A stretch of 64,000 bases of DNA from Alteromonas sp. M12 (GCF_037478005.1 NZ_CP144164.1:806001-870000); one strand, 5' to 3'; positions 15,954 to 25,172 are shown, counted from the first letter of the stretch. Made by a program: numbers and translations. Notes: generated by a model from the letters alone, not told the origin.

Positions 15954-18113
15954 ATGCGTTTAGCACTCTCATTACTAGTACCCGTATTAATTTTATCTGC
16001 TTGTTCAAAAGACAAAGAACCCGAAATGCAAACTTACCCCAGATTAAAACAACTCAGCGTTGCCGCCCCAGTTGCCGCAAAGCAAGATTACACAGCTAAA
16101 TACCACGGTAAAGAGTTAAATGATCCTTACCACTGGCTTAGAGATTCTGGATATCCGGAAGTGAATGACAAGCCCATTATTGACTATTTAACTGCAGAAA
16201 ATGCTTACTTCGACCAGTTTTTAGCACCTAATAAGTCCCTTATCGACACGGTTTTCGAAGAAGTTAAAGGGCGTACAAACGAACAAGAAGAATCGGTTCC
16301 TTGGATTGACAATGGTTACGAATATCGTTGGTATTACCGCGAAGGCGAAGAGTATCGAACACGTAGCCGCAAAAATCTGACTACTGGTGAAGAAGAGGTT
16401 TTTCTTGATGAAACTAAGCTAGCCAAAGATTTCGATTATTTTACTTTAGGCGGCTGGGATATAAGTCCTGATAACCGCTTGCTGGTGTATTCCTTCAACA
16501 CCGATGGCGCTGAACGTTATACAGTTCGAATTGTTGACTTGCAAAGTGGTGAATACTTAGAAGATGAAATAACCGAGGTAAATGGCGAAATCGCCTTTGG
16601 CGCAGACAGCAAAACGGTTATTTATGGTCAGTTGGAAAAAGATAAATGGCGTACAGCTAGCGTTAATGTGCATAAAATTGGTAGTCAGCAGTCTGACGAT
16701 AAAATTATTCTGAGTGAAGCAGACGATGGCTTTTTCTTAGGCTTCCATTTCACCAGTGACGATAAGTACTTGGTAGTAAGCAGTGGGCAAAGAGAAGTAT
16801 CTGAACTTAGTGTTATTCCAGGCGACGATTTGTTTTCTGAACCTAAGTTATTGATATCAAGGGAGATGAAATTTTCTGCTTCAATAGATCACGCTAATGG
16901 TAAATTCTATATTTTAGCCAACGATACCCACAAAAATTCAAGATTTGTTAGTGTTGATGACAGCCAACCAAGTTACGACAATTGGCAAACACTGATTGAA
17001 GGCTCTGACGATCTTTATTTATTGGGAATGCAGACATTCAAAGGTTTCATTGCCTTACAGGCTCGAGAAAAGGGAATTGATAAAATTCGAATTCGCGACT
17101 ATCAAGGAAACTCCCATGACGTTGCCTTTCCTGAACCGGTTTATTCTGCTTCTTTAGGCAATAGTTCAGAGTTTGATCAAGACTTTGTTCGGGTTGACTA
17201 TGAATCGATGGTTACCCCTGACACTGTATTTGATTATCAAGTTAACGATAAAAAGCTGGAAACCAGAAAGGTCACTACAATTCCATCTGGTTACGATAAA
17301 TCTCAATATGTTACTGAGCGTCTAATGGCACCTTCAAGAGATGGTGTAGAGGTTCCGATTTCAGTGGTATATAAAAAAGGTTTCAAAAAGAACGGCAAAC
17401 AGCCTATGCATTTGTACGGCTATGGGGCTTATGGGATAACCGTTCCCCCTGGATTTTCAGAACTCAGACTCAGTTTATTAGATAGAGGTTTTGCTTTCGC
17501 TATCGCACATGTTCGTGGCAGTGACATGCTGGGGTATCAATGGTATTTGGATGGTAAACTTGAAAAACGAACCAATGCCTTTAATGATTTTGTTGATGCA
17601 GCACAGTATCTAATTAAAGAAAATTATGTGTCTGAAGGCAATATTTCAATTTCGGGTCGCAGCGCTGGCGGTGAATTAATGGGAGCGGTTACCATTCAGG
17701 CTCCACAATTATGGCGCTCAGTGACCCTTGGAGTGCCGTTTGTCGATGTACTCAATACTATGCTTGACGCTACGCTTCCACTGACGCCACCTGAGTGGAC
17801 AGAGTGGGGCAATCCACTAGAAGATTCGGCAGCTTACGATCTCATCGCAAGTTATTCTCCATACGACAACATTGAAGCTAAGGAATATCCTCCTATGTTG
17901 GTCAGTGGTGGAATAAATGATCCCCGCGTAACCTATTGGGAGCCCGCTAAGTGGACCGCTAAAATGCGTGAAATGAAGACCGATGACAATCTACTAATCA
18001 TGCGAATTAATATGGGGGCAGGGCATTTTGCCAATAGTGGCCGCTATGGCAGACTACGTGATTATGCTGAAGAGCTTGTATTTATGCTCAAAAGTCACGG
18101 AATTGATAAATAA
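15954..18113 (+). CDS. S9A prolyl-oligopeptidase family peptidase (oligopeptidase B-like)
   Basis: The 719-residue protein starts with a lipoprotein signal (MRLALSLLVPVLILSAC-S). An N-terminal seven-bladed propeller (about 60-430) covers a C-terminal alpha/beta-hydrolase. The catalytic triad is inferred as Ser570 (GRSAGGELMGAV), Asp656 (GINDPRVTYWEPAKW) and His691 (GAGHFANSGRY). The spacings match oligopeptidase B almost exactly, as does VPFVDVLNTMLD. Oligopeptidase B cuts short peptides after Arg or Lys. An exported, lipid-anchored form suggests periplasmic peptide trimming. ATG 15954 (AGGGA upstream) is preferred to TTG/GTG codons further up. A strong terminator follows. Confidence 0.9.
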   Translation: MRLALSLLVPVLILSACSKDKEPEMQTYPRLKQLSVAAPVAAKQDYTAKYHGKELNDPYHWLRDSGYPEVNDKPIIDYLTAENAYFDQFLAPNKSLIDTVFEEVKGRTNEQEESVPWIDNGYEYRWYYREGEEYRTRSRKNLTTGEEEVFLDETKLAKDFDYFTLGGWDISPDNRLLVYSFNTDGAERYTVRIVDLQSGEYLEDEITEVNGEIAFGADSKTVIYGQLEKDKWRTASVNVHKIGSQQSDDKIILSEADDGFFLGFHFTSDDKYLVVSSGQREVSELSVIPGDDLFSEPKLLISREMKFSASIDHANGKFYILANDTHKNSRFVSVDDSQPSYDNWQTLIEGSDDLYLLGMQTFKGFIALQAREKGIDKIRIRDYQGNSHDVAFPEPVYSASLGNSSEFDQDFVRVDYESMVTPDTVFDYQVNDKKLETRKVTTIPSGYDKSQYVTERLMAPSRDGVEVPISVVYKKGFKKNGKQPMHLYGYGAYGITVPPGFSELRLSLLDRGFAFAIAHVRGSDMLGYQWYLDGKLEKRTNAFNDFVDAAQYLIKENYVSEGNISISGRSAGGELMGAVTIQAPQLWRSVTLGVPFVDVLNTMLDATLPLTPPEWTEWGNPLEDSAAYDLIASYSPYDNIEAKEYPPMLVSGGINDPRVTYWEPAKWTAKMREMKTDDNLLIMRINMGAGHFANSGRYGRLRDYAEELVFMLKSHGIDK

Positions 18114-18132
18114 ATAGCCATGCTGAAGAATA

Positions 18133-18159
18133 AAGCCCGATGAATTTCGGGCTTTTTTA
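18133..18159 (+). terminator. Rho-independent terminator
   Basis: AAGCCCGA (18133-18140) pairs with TCGGGCTT (18147-18154) and is followed by a T-tract. It ends the oligopeptidase transcript. Confidence 0.9.
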
Positions 18160-18282
18160 TGGCTGGCTGATCGCGGATAACCACTCCCTCTGTTCTGCAG
18201 AAAACTTGACCTATCACAAAGCAACACTTGTTACACCGCATATCTTTTCGTTAAACTGTGCAAAAATATCTTGGAAGCAACC

Positions 18283-19269
18283 TTGCATTCACTTAAATCT
18301 CTGCACACCTTTGGATTTTCTACACACAGTAAAAAATTGATATCCATCGACAATGACTTCGCAGCCCTAAAGGATGTTGAAACGCCTTTGTGGGTTCTCG
18401 GCGAAGGTAGCAATTGTGTTTTTTTGGAAGATTTTGATGGCACGGTTATCAAATTAGAATCTAAAGGTAAGACCGTTAAAGAGTTTGATGACTATTATCA
18501 ACTGACGGTTAGTGCGGGAGAAAACTGGCATCAACTCGTCTGCTTTTGCATGCAAAATAATATTTTTGGATTAGAAAATCTCGCGTTGATTCCTGGCTCA
18601 GTGGGAGCTGCGCCCATACAAAATATAGGTGCATATGGGGTTGAGTTAAATCAATTTGTAAAACAGGTGATGTTCACGGAAATTGCCACAGCAAAACAAC
18701 ATAGCTTGACAAATGAAGAGTGTCAGTTTGGTTATCGAGACAGTATTTTTAAGCGACATCTAGCCGGTAAGGTGATCATCACGCAAGTTGTTCTTCACAT
18801 TCCTAAACGTTGGCAAGCGTGCAATCACTACGGTGAACTAGCCAATCTAAAACAACCCAATGCAGAGCAAATTTTTAATAAAGTCATTGCTATCCGCCAA
18901 GAGAAGCTGCCTGATCCTAACGAAATTGGTAACGCTGGTAGCTTTTTCAAAAATCCGTTGGTAAGCAATAAGCATTTCGCAAGTTTGCAGTGTGACTGGC
19001 CTGATTTACCCTGTTATTCGGTGGATCACAACAGCGTCAAAGTTCCTGCAGCTTGGTTAATTGACCATCTTGGTTTTAAAGGCAAACAATTAGGCGGGAT
19101 TCAATGCCATCCTAACCAGCCTTTGGTACTGACAAACAACGGTCATGGAAATGGGGCTGAGTTATTAGAATTGGCGCGGGAAATTCAAACCAAAGTGGAG
19201 AATACTTTTTCTATCCATTTAGAAAATGAAGTACGTTTAATTGGTAACAAGGGGCTGGTATCACTGTGA
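18283..19269 (+). CDS. murB: UDP-N-acetylenolpyruvoylglucosamine reductase MurB
   Basis: The enzyme reduces UDP-GlcNAc-enolpyruvate to UDP-MurNAc with NADPH and FAD in peptidoglycan precursor synthesis. Type I MurB features are seen: LGEGSNCVFLEDFDGTVIK (FAD-binding), IPGSVGAAPIQNIGAYGVEL, CQFGYRDSIFK and GNAGSFFKNP with the catalytic serine. The end is AREIQTKVENTF and LENEVRLIG. No ATG fits the N-terminus. TTG 18283 is preferred because GGAAG lies five bases ahead and the product then begins like Escherichia coli MurB (HSLK..HTFG); TTG 18271 is the alternative. The stop overlaps birA by four bases. Confidence 0.93.
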   Translation: MHSLKSLHTFGFSTHSKKLISIDNDFAALKDVETPLWVLGEGSNCVFLEDFDGTVIKLESKGKTVKEFDDYYQLTVSAGENWHQLVCFCMQNNIFGLENLALIPGSVGAAPIQNIGAYGVELNQFVKQVMFTEIATAKQHSLTNEECQFGYRDSIFKRHLAGKVIITQVVLHIPKRWQACNHYGELANLKQPNAEQIFNKVIAIRQEKLPDPNEIGNAGSFFKNPLVSNKHFASLQCDWPDLPCYSVDHNSVKVPAAWLIDHLGFKGKQLGGIQCHPNQPLVLTNNGHGNGAELLELAREIQTKVENTFSIHLENEVRLIGNKGLVSL

Positions 19270-20234
19270 GTTTTAATTTTTCTCGTACTCTTATTCTGCA
19301 ACGCTTGGCCGATGGACAGTTCCATTCAGGTGAAGTGTTAGGCCAAGAGCTTGGACTCAGTCGCGCAGCCGTGTCGAAACACATTAAAGGCTTGTGTGAG
19401 TTAGGTTTAGATATCTTTAGAGTAACGGGAAAGGGCTATCGTTTAGCGAAATCCTTAACTTTATTAGAACACCGCAAAATTGCCCAGTTATTGCCCCAGG
19501 TGATGCAATCGCAGATAAACGTGCAAAACGTAATAGATTCAACAAATCAGTTCATCAGAGACATGAATGTGAAACCAAGTAATGGTTACGTGTGTTTAGC
19601 TGAGGCGCAAACTGCTGGACGAGGACGCAGAGGACGGACTTGGGTATCTCCTTATGGTTCGAGTATTTATATGTCGATGTTCTGGTCGTTTGCTGGTGGA
19701 TATCAAGCTATTAATGGTTTGAGTTTGGTAATAGGTATTGCGGTGGTAAAGGCATTGCAGACACTTTCAGTGAAAGGAGCAATGCTTAAATGGCCAAATG
19801 ATGTTTACCTGCAAGATAAAAAGCTTGCGGGTATCTTGGTTGAAGTTGAAGGGCAAATGGGCGCTGCTTGTGATTGTATTTTAGGCATAGGTTTGAATAT
19901 CGATTTACCTAAAAAGGCGCTAAACATTGACCAACCTTGGACGGATTTAGTGCAAGCTACTGGCCTAACTATTGATAGAAATGTGCTTGCGGCCACCTTA
20001 ATTGACGAGCTAACTAAAGCCCTTACGATTTTTGAAACCCAAGGCTTAAGGCCTTTCATTAGCCAGTGGGCTGAATTAGATTACTTTTACGACAAACCCG
20101 TAAAACTAATGATTGGTAATCAGTGTGTATATGGCAAAGTGAAAGGGATTGATAACGATGGGGCTCTTTTATTAGAAAAAGACGGCAAAATCGAAACATT
20201 TCATGGAGGTGAAATCAGTGTCAGGCCTGCATGA
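19266..20234 (+). CDS. birA: Biotin-protein ligase / biotin operon repressor BirA
   Basis: The 322-residue protein is the bifunctional form. The N-terminal winged helix (about 5-65, LSRAAVSKHIKGLCELGLDI) binds the bio operator, and the catalytic domain has the biotinyl-AMP loop GRGRRGRTWVSPYGSS (about 119-134) and KWPNDVYLQDKKLAGILVE. It attaches biotin to acetyl-CoA carboxylase and, loaded with biotinyl-AMP, represses biotin synthesis genes. It starts with GTG in a GTGA overlap with murB, which indicates translational coupling. The product extends to the small C-terminal SH3-like domain. Confidence 0.95.
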   Translation: MSFNFSRTLILQRLADGQFHSGEVLGQELGLSRAAVSKHIKGLCELGLDIFRVTGKGYRLAKSLTLLEHRKIAQLLPQVMQSQINVQNVIDSTNQFIRDMNVKPSNGYVCLAEAQTAGRGRRGRTWVSPYGSSIYMSMFWSFAGGYQAINGLSLVIGIAVVKALQTLSVKGAMLKWPNDVYLQDKKLAGILVEVEGQMGAACDCILGIGLNIDLPKKALNIDQPWTDLVQATGLTIDRNVLAATLIDELTKALTIFETQGLRPFISQWAELDYFYDKPVKLMIGNQCVYGKVKGIDNDGALLLEKDGKIETFHGGEISVRPA

Positions 20235-20946
20235 CATTTTACTGATAGATGTTGGCAATAGCCGTATTAAGTACGCACAAATTGCCAGCGCAGATTCAAA
20301 AGTCGTGACTCAAGTCTGTGATTCTATCGAAGATTTACAGCATCAAATTAGCAGCGCCCAATGTGTCATAGCCGCCAGCGTACAAAATGATCAGGTAACA
20401 CTCAAAATTAAACAGCTATGTCACTTGCACAATATCCCGTTTCAACAAGTCGTGACTCAGGCTACAGCATTTGGTATTAGTTGTGCTTATCAGCAATTCC
20501 AGACCTTAGGCGTTGACCGTTGGCTTGCAGTATTAGGCGCACGACTGCATACCCAATTGCCGGTAGCAATCTTAGATTTGGGCACAGCAGCTACCTGTGA
20601 CGTTCTTGTCGGGGAACAACACTTAGGTGGATGGATAGCCCCAGGCTTTCAATTAATGCGCAAGGCAGTCACTAGCCAAACCTCAAAAGTGTTTGCAGAT
20701 CAACAAACCCCAGATGCATTGTCACTCGGAAAAAGTACACCTGATTGTGTCAATATGGGCGGCTTGGCAATGTTAGAAGGTTTTTTATACAGCGCTAGAA
20801 AGCGCATTAGTGGTTATTCTGATGACTACAGAATATTTTTGTGTGGTGGCGATAGTGGATTACTCAAAAATATTATTGATGAAAAAGTACAATTTAAACC
20901 AGATTTAGTATTACAAGGCTTAAGTCGTTTTATTCCTAGCAAATAA
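20218..20946 (+). CDS. coaX: Type III pantothenate kinase CoaX
   Basis: The enzyme phosphorylates pantothenate, the first step of coenzyme A synthesis. The 242-residue protein shows the ASKHA-fold signatures of CoaX: DVGNSRIKYA at the N-terminus, TLGVDRWLAVLGA, LDLGTAATCDVL and GGWIAPGFQLMRKAV, with GGLAMLEGF near the end. GTG 20218 is preferred because GGAGGT lies seven bases upstream; an ATG at 20203 in the same frame would place that ribosome site inside the gene. The start overlaps birA by 17 bases. The birA-coaX order just upstream of the tRNA-tuf cluster is widespread in gammaproteobacteria. Confidence 0.93.
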   Translation: MSGLHDILLIDVGNSRIKYAQIASADSKVVTQVCDSIEDLQHQISSAQCVIAASVQNDQVTLKIKQLCHLHNIPFQQVVTQATAFGISCAYQQFQTLGVDRWLAVLGARLHTQLPVAILDLGTAATCDVLVGEQHLGGWIAPGFQLMRKAVTSQTSKVFADQQTPDALSLGKSTPDCVNMGGLAMLEGFLYSARKRISGYSDDYRIFLCGGDSGLLKNIIDEKVQFKPDLVLQGLSRFIPSK

Positions 20947-21087
20947 ATTTAAAAATCATTTTTAATAAATTGCTGTAAAAACGCACAATTATTTTTGTCA
21001 ATTTGTTGGTTCCGTAGGTTTTTTAGGCAACTAAACGATTAATTTAAATAAATCCGCATTTTTTCATGTTTTTTTGAGAATATACTC

Positions 21088-21116
21088 TTGCACCCTTAGG
21101 ATCATTACTCTAGAAT
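21088..21116 (+). promoter_or_regulatory. Promoter of the tRNA-tuf operon
   Basis: TTGCAC (21088-21093) and TAGAAT (21111-21116) are separated by exactly 17 bases. The discriminator that follows is G+C-rich (GCGCACCC), as in stringently controlled stable-RNA promoters. It is 20 bases ahead of the first tRNA. Confidence 0.75.
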
Positions 21117-21136
21117 GCGCACCCACTTGATGCAGT

Positions 21137-21212
<76 letters not shown>

Positions 21213-21220
21213 TCAATCCT

Positions 21221-21305
21221 GGAGGGGTACCCAAGCGGTCAACGGGAGCAGACTGTAAATCTGCCGGCTCAGCCTTCGCAGGTTCGAATCCTGCCCCCTC
21301 CACCA
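21221..21305 (+). tRNA. tRNA-Tyr (anticodon GTA)
   Basis: This is an 85-nt class II tRNA with a long variable arm. The acceptor stem GGAGGGG pairs with CCCCTCC, the anticodon loop is CTGTAAA between GCAGA and TCTGC, and CCA is encoded. Confidence 0.95.
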
Positions 21306-21397
21306 TTTTTACTGTGCACCTGCAGTTTAATCAGGTGTATGGTGTGACGCAATGTGTCACGCCACCACTTTCAACGAGGTGGATAGAGAATAGGTTT

Positions 21398-21472
<75 letters not shown>

Positions 21473-21480
21473 TATTTAGT

Positions 21481-21556
21481 GCTGATATGGCTCAGTTGGT
21501 AGAGCGCACCCTTGGTAAGGGTGAGGTCGGCAGTTCGAATCTGCCTATCAGCACCA
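21481..21556 (+). tRNA. tRNA-Thr (anticodon GGT)
   Basis: This is a 76-nt cloverleaf with encoded CCA. The acceptor stem GCTGATA pairs with TATCAGC and the anticodon arm is CACCC-TTGGTAA-GGGTG. It is 8 bases from tRNA-Gly and about 60 bases before tuf, so it is probably processed from the same transcript. Confidence 0.95.
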
Positions 21557-21615
21557 GTTCTCCCCCAACTCTTTGATTAGGTTTTTTTTAATTACTTTGC
21601 TAGGAAAAATTTAAG

Positions 21616-22800
21616 ATGGCAAAAGAAAAGTTTGAACGTACGAAACCCCACGTAAACGTCGGTACAATTGGCCACGTTGACCATGGTAAAACGACGCTAA
21701 CAGCGGCAATCACTACAGTTCTAGCAAAGACCTATGGTGGTGCTGCATCAGCGTTTGATCAAATCGATAACGCTCCAGAAGAGCGTGAGCGTGGTATCAC
21801 AATCTCAACTTCACACGTTGAGTATGACACGCCTAAGCGTCACTATGCACACGTAGATTGCCCAGGGCACGCGGATTATGTTAAGAACATGATCACTGGT
21901 GCTGCGCAAATGGACGGCGGAATCTTGGTTGTTGCGGCAACTGACGGTCCTATGCCTCAAACACGTGAGCACATCTTGTTGGGTCGCCAAGTTGGTATCC
22001 CTTACATGATCGTATTCATGAACAAATGTGACATGGTTGACGACGAAGAGTTGTTGGAACTAGTAGAAATGGAAGTACGTGAACTTCTAACAGAATACGA
22101 ATTCCCAGGCGACGACTTGCCAGTAATTCAAGGTTCAGCGCTTAAAGCGTTGGAAGGTGATGCAGCATGGGAAGCAAAAATCATAGAGCTTGCAGAAGCA
22201 CTAGATAGCTATATCCCAGAGCCAGAGCGTGCAATTGATAAGCCGTTCATTTTGCCAATTGAAGATGTATTCTCAATCTCAGGTCGTGGAACAGTAGTAA
22301 CCGGTCGTGTAGAGCAAGGTATCATCAAAGTAGGTGAAGAAGTTGAGATTGTTGGTATCAAAGATACGACGAAAACAACTTGTACTGGTGTAGAGATGTT
22401 CCGTAAGTTGCTTGACGAAGGTCGTGCAGGTGAAAACGTTGGTGTACTACTACGTGGTACTAAACGTGATGACGTAGAGCGTGGTCAAGTATTGGCTAAG
22501 CCTGGTTCAATCACTCCACACACCCAGTTTGAAGCTGAAGTGTATGTATTGTCTAAAGATGAAGGTGGTCGTCATACTCCATTCTTCAAAGGCTATCGTC
22601 CACAGTTTTACTTCCGTACAACGGACATCACTGGTGCAGTAGAATTACCAGAAGGTGTAGAAATGGTAATGCCTGGCGACAACTTGAAATTCAAAGTTGA
22701 GCTAATCAACCCAATCGCGATGGACGAAGGTTTACGCTTCGCAATCCGTGAAGGTGGCCGTACTGTTGGTGCTGGTGTTGTAGCAAAAATCATCGCTTAA
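21616..22800 (+). CDS. tuf: Translation elongation factor Tu
   Basis: The 394-residue GTPase delivers aminoacyl-tRNA to the ribosome. The P-loop GHVDHGKT is at residues 19-26, the switch region has RGITI, and the G3 DCPGHADY and G4 NKCD motifs follow. The C-terminus is [11 protein letters not shown]. Codon choice differs from its neighbours, as expected for a very highly expressed gene. AGGAAAA precedes ATG 21616. In most gammaproteobacteria secE-nusG follow this tuf copy; here a terminator and repeats follow instead. Confidence 0.98.
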   Translation: MAKEKFERTKPHVNVGTIGHVDHGKTTLTAAITTVLAKTYGGAASAFDQIDNAPEERERGITISTSHVEYDTPKRHYAHVDCPGHADYVKNMITGAAQMDGGILVVAATDGPMPQTREHILLGRQVGIPYMIVFMNKCDMVDDEELLELVEMEVRELLTEYEFPGDDLPVIQGSALKALEGDAAWEAKIIELAEALDSYIPEPERAIDKPFILPIEDVFSISGRGTVVTGRVEQGIIKVGEEVEIVGIKDTTKTTCTGVEMFRKLLDEGRAGENVGVLLRGTKRDDVERGQVLAKPGSITPHTQFEAEVYVLSKDEGGRHTPFFKGYRPQFYFRTTDITGAVELPEGVEMVMPGDNLKFKVELINPIAMDEGLRFAIREGGRTVGAGVVAKIIA

Positions 22801-22823
22801 TAGCGAGATAAGATACGAATTAA

Positions 22824-22850
22824 AAAGCCGCTCTTAGAGCGGTTTTTTTT
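22824..22850 (+). terminator. Rho-independent terminator after tuf
   Basis: CCGCTC (22828-22833) pairs with GAGCGG (22837-22842), with A's upstream and eight T's downstream. It begins 24 bases after the tuf stop codon. Confidence 0.92.
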
Positions 22851-22878
22851 GTGCCTGCGATTTGTATTTACAATATTT

Positions 22879-23203
22879 GTAGCATGGCCTTCACGCCATG
22901 GCGTGGGGCAACATATCGCGGGGTTAAAACACCCGCCTACAAGCCATGGAAAGGTTCAACAAGGCGCGGTTTGTAGCATGGCCTTCAGGCCATGGAATCC
23001 TTGCAAAATGCTGCGGGGCTAAAGCACCCGCCTACAGGGTAGGGGGGATTATCTTTGTAGGATGGTCTTCAGACCATGGAATCCTTGCAAAACGCTACGG
23101 GGCTAAAGCACCCGCCTACAGGGTAGGGGAGATTATCTTTGTTGCATGGTCTTTAGGCCATGGAATCCATGAAAAACGCTGCGGGGCTAAAGTACCCGCC
23201 TAC
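22879..23203. repeat. Four REP/BIME-type palindromic units
   Basis: Four related units of 62-63 bp lie at 22879-22940, 22973-23035, 23057-23119 and 23141-23203; the last three have an exact 84-bp pitch. Each starts with GTAG (GTTG in the last) and a first palindrome such as CATGGCCTTCAGGCCATG. Each ends with a second palindrome, GCGGG..CCCGC, then CCTAC, which is GTAG on the other strand. Two inverted GTAG-headed hairpins make this a BIME-like pair. The same family builds the array at 38.4 kb. It fills the gap between tuf and def and ends three bases before the def stop codon. Confidence 0.85.
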
Positions 23204-23206
23204 AGA

Positions 23207-23725
23207 TTAAGCGTATTTATTCTGCCAAACTTCGTTTGCCATGACATCATCTGCTGATTCGATGTGGTCTAACCAAGTCTTTCCAATCAGGTGATCGTAT
23301 TCGTGTTGGAATATACGTGCCAGAAAGCCTTCAAACAGTCGCTTCTCGATGTCACCATTTTCCGCTAAGTACTCAATTTCAATCCATGTAAAACGTTTTA
23401 CGTTGCCCCGTAGTCCAGGAACTGACAAGCATCCTTCCCAATCTTTATTTTGTGTCTCACTACTTGCCAATACTTTTGGATTTATCAGAATTAAAGGTTC
23501 CATGTGCGGGGCATCGGGATATCGAGCATTGGGTCTTGAAGCTATGATCATTATCGCTCGGGGATCGAATACTTGAGGAGCCGCAATACCAATACCGTTG
23601 GCATCCAACATGGTTTGTTTCAAAGCTAGTAAAAACTGAGTCAATTCATTGGTTAACAAATCAGCCGGCGAAACTGCAACAGCTGGTGTTTTTAAAATTG
23701 TCTCTCCAACTTGGGCTATTTTCAT
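23207..23725 (-). CDS. def: Peptide deformylase
   Basis: The enzyme removes the formyl group from nascent N-terminal methionine. The 172-residue length is normal. All three family motifs are present: GIGIAAPQV (44-52), EGCLSVPG (97-104) and HEYDH (141-145). Metal ligands are Cys99, His141 and His145, with Glu142 as catalytic base. It overlaps the upstream DUF1456 gene by four bases (ATGA). The usual partner fmt is absent, so this may be a second def copy. It lacks the extended C-terminal tail of some type 1 enzymes. Confidence 0.95.
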   Translation of the reverse strand: MKIAQVGETILKTPAVAVSPADLLTNELTQFLLALKQTMLDANGIGIAAPQVFDPRAIMIIASRPNARYPDAPHMEPLILINPKVLASSETQNKDWEGCLSVPGLRGNVKRFTWIEIEYLAENGDIEKRLFEGFLARIFQHEYDHLIGKTWLDHIESADDVMANEVWQNKYA

Positions 23726-24336
23726 TTAGGATCAACCTTACCCCAAACCGAATTGGTTTCTTCAGGCGCAGGTTTGGCTTTGTCTTTTTGACTAGTTGCC
23801 TGTCGAGGTTTATTTGGTTTTTGCGGTTTATGAGTTTTAACAACGGGGGTTGTGGCGGTTTTTACTGCATCTGGACGGTATTTAACTACCATTCCTTTAA
23901 GTAAGTTGCGCACTACCTGATCACCACTTTCTTTATAATTTCGATGATCTGCCTTTCTGAACATAGCGTTAAGTTCGCCTTTACTTAAACGAAAATTGGC
24001 TAACTTCAATATAGCTAACATATCTTCGTCTCTATAGCTCATGGCAATACGGATTTTACGTAAAATGTCGTTGTTTGATAGTCGTTCACTGCCTTTTAGA
24101 ACAACAGGTTCAACACCTTCTTGTTTGCCACGTCTTTGAATAATCAAACCGTCTAGAAACAGACTGAGTATCTTATCTCGACAGAGCATAAACCCCGGCT
24201 CGTCTTCTTTTTTCATGAGCATTGATAAGTAGTCTTTTTCCATTTCATAGTTAGCTAAACTAAAAATAGCGATAGTCGCGGTGTCATCTAGTCTGAGCGC
24301 ATAGCGAAGACGGCGTAAAATATCGTTGTGAATCAT
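23722..24336 (-). CDS. DUF1456 (YehS-like) protein
   Basis: The 204-residue protein contains two DUF1456 repeats of about 65 residues. The first begins NDILRRLRYALRLDD and the second NNDILRKIRIAMSYRDED, each followed by a LAN.E/LANFRLSK motif. Function is unknown. A basic, low-complexity tail (about 160-204, rich in Lys, Pro and Thr) is extra relative to Escherichia coli YehS (156 residues). ATG at 24334-24336 is chosen because it matches the YehS start (M.NDILR); a TTG twelve bases further up is possible. It is translationally coupled to def by an ATGA overlap. Confidence 0.82.
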   Translation of the reverse strand: MIHNDILRRLRYALRLDDTATIAIFSLANYEMEKDYLSMLMKKEDEPGFMLCRDKILSLFLDGLIIQRRGKQEGVEPVVLKGSERLSNNDILRKIRIAMSYRDEDMLAILKLANFRLSKGELNAMFRKADHRNYKESGDQVVRNLLKGMVVKYRPDAVKTATTPVVKTHKPQKPNKPRQATSQKDKAKPAPEETNSVWGKVDPK

Positions 24337-24592
24337 AAATAAGGCCAAATTTTGTTGATTAAGGTTATTCTACCTGAAACCGAAAAATAAACATCCTATC
24401 GACTGTAATTCGATTAATGCTGATGGATGAAGGTGCGTCGACCAATAACTTTAATGGAATATGTGGAGTTATTCGAGGGAGCAATACAAAAAGCCCTAAT
24501 CCGAGCTGGGTTGGGGCGACAAAAATTAAATTGCACATTTTTTGTCAGCTAAAGTATAGTAAATTAACTATCTGAATTATAAGGCTTTGATT

Positions 24593-25072
24593 ATGAGTGA
24601 GAATAGCCAAACTGAGTTTCGGTTTTTAGCAGAACCGACAGACGTTAATTTTGGTGGGAAAGTACACGGTGGAATGGTGATGAAATGGATCGACCAAGCT
24701 TCTTATGCTTGTGCGGCGCAATGGAGTAAACATTATTGTGTGACAGTATCTGCCAATGCTATTCGCTTTATTAAGCCAATTTTGGTTGGTCAAATGGTAA
24801 CGGTCAGTGTGCGCATTGTTCACACGGGAAAAACCAGTATGCACCTTTATGTGGTGGTTCGTGCCTCGGATCCAAAAGAGGAAGAAGTCACAGTTACTAA
24901 TCGTTGTTTCATTACCTTTATGGCCATCGATGAGTCTGGTTCCCCAGTGGAAGTGCCGCATTTCACGCCGCAAAGTGAAGAAGAAATCTTGCTTGAGCAA
25001 GTCGCTATTAGTGGTAAAGATTTCGCTAAAAAGTTAGACAAGCATTTTGAAGAAATGCTGGGCTGGAAATAG
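24593..25072 (+). CDS. Acyl-CoA thioesterase, hotdog fold (YciA-like)
   Basis: The 159-residue protein belongs to the cytoplasmic acyl-CoA hydrolase family (YciA/BACH type). The N-terminus has DVNFGGKVHGGMVMKWIDQA, where the Asn and the helix HGG..M.W.D carry the active site. A second block, NRCFITFMAIDESGSPVEVP, is conserved in this family. It hydrolyses acyl-CoA to free acid and CoA. ATG 24593 is used, with AAGG nine bases upstream; a TTG two codons earlier is less likely. It is monocistronic and followed by a terminator. Confidence 0.88.
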   Translation: MSENSQTEFRFLAEPTDVNFGGKVHGGMVMKWIDQASYACAAQWSKHYCVTVSANAIRFIKPILVGQMVTVSVRIVHTGKTSMHLYVVVRASDPKEEEVTVTNRCFITFMAIDESGSPVEVPHFTPQSEEEILLEQVAISGKDFAKKLDKHFEEMLGWK

Positions 25073-25073
25073 T

Positions 25074-25101
25074 AATAGTGGCTTAAAAAAGCCACTATTT
25101 T
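25074..25101. terminator. Bidirectional terminator
   Basis: AATAGTGGC (25074-25082) pairs with GCCACTATT (25091-25099), with T's after it and an A-rich loop. It lies between the convergent thioesterase and porin genes. Confidence 0.85.
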
Positions 25102-25172
25102 AGACTGACACTTAGGGGATAGCGTTAAACAACTACTGGTGAAGTCACACCCATGCTCCCCTTTTTGAGACG

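Noticed and set aside
22946..23257. Open frame of 103 codons between tuf and def
   Set aside because: It reads through REP units and into the antisense of def; the repeated peptide reflects the DNA repeats.
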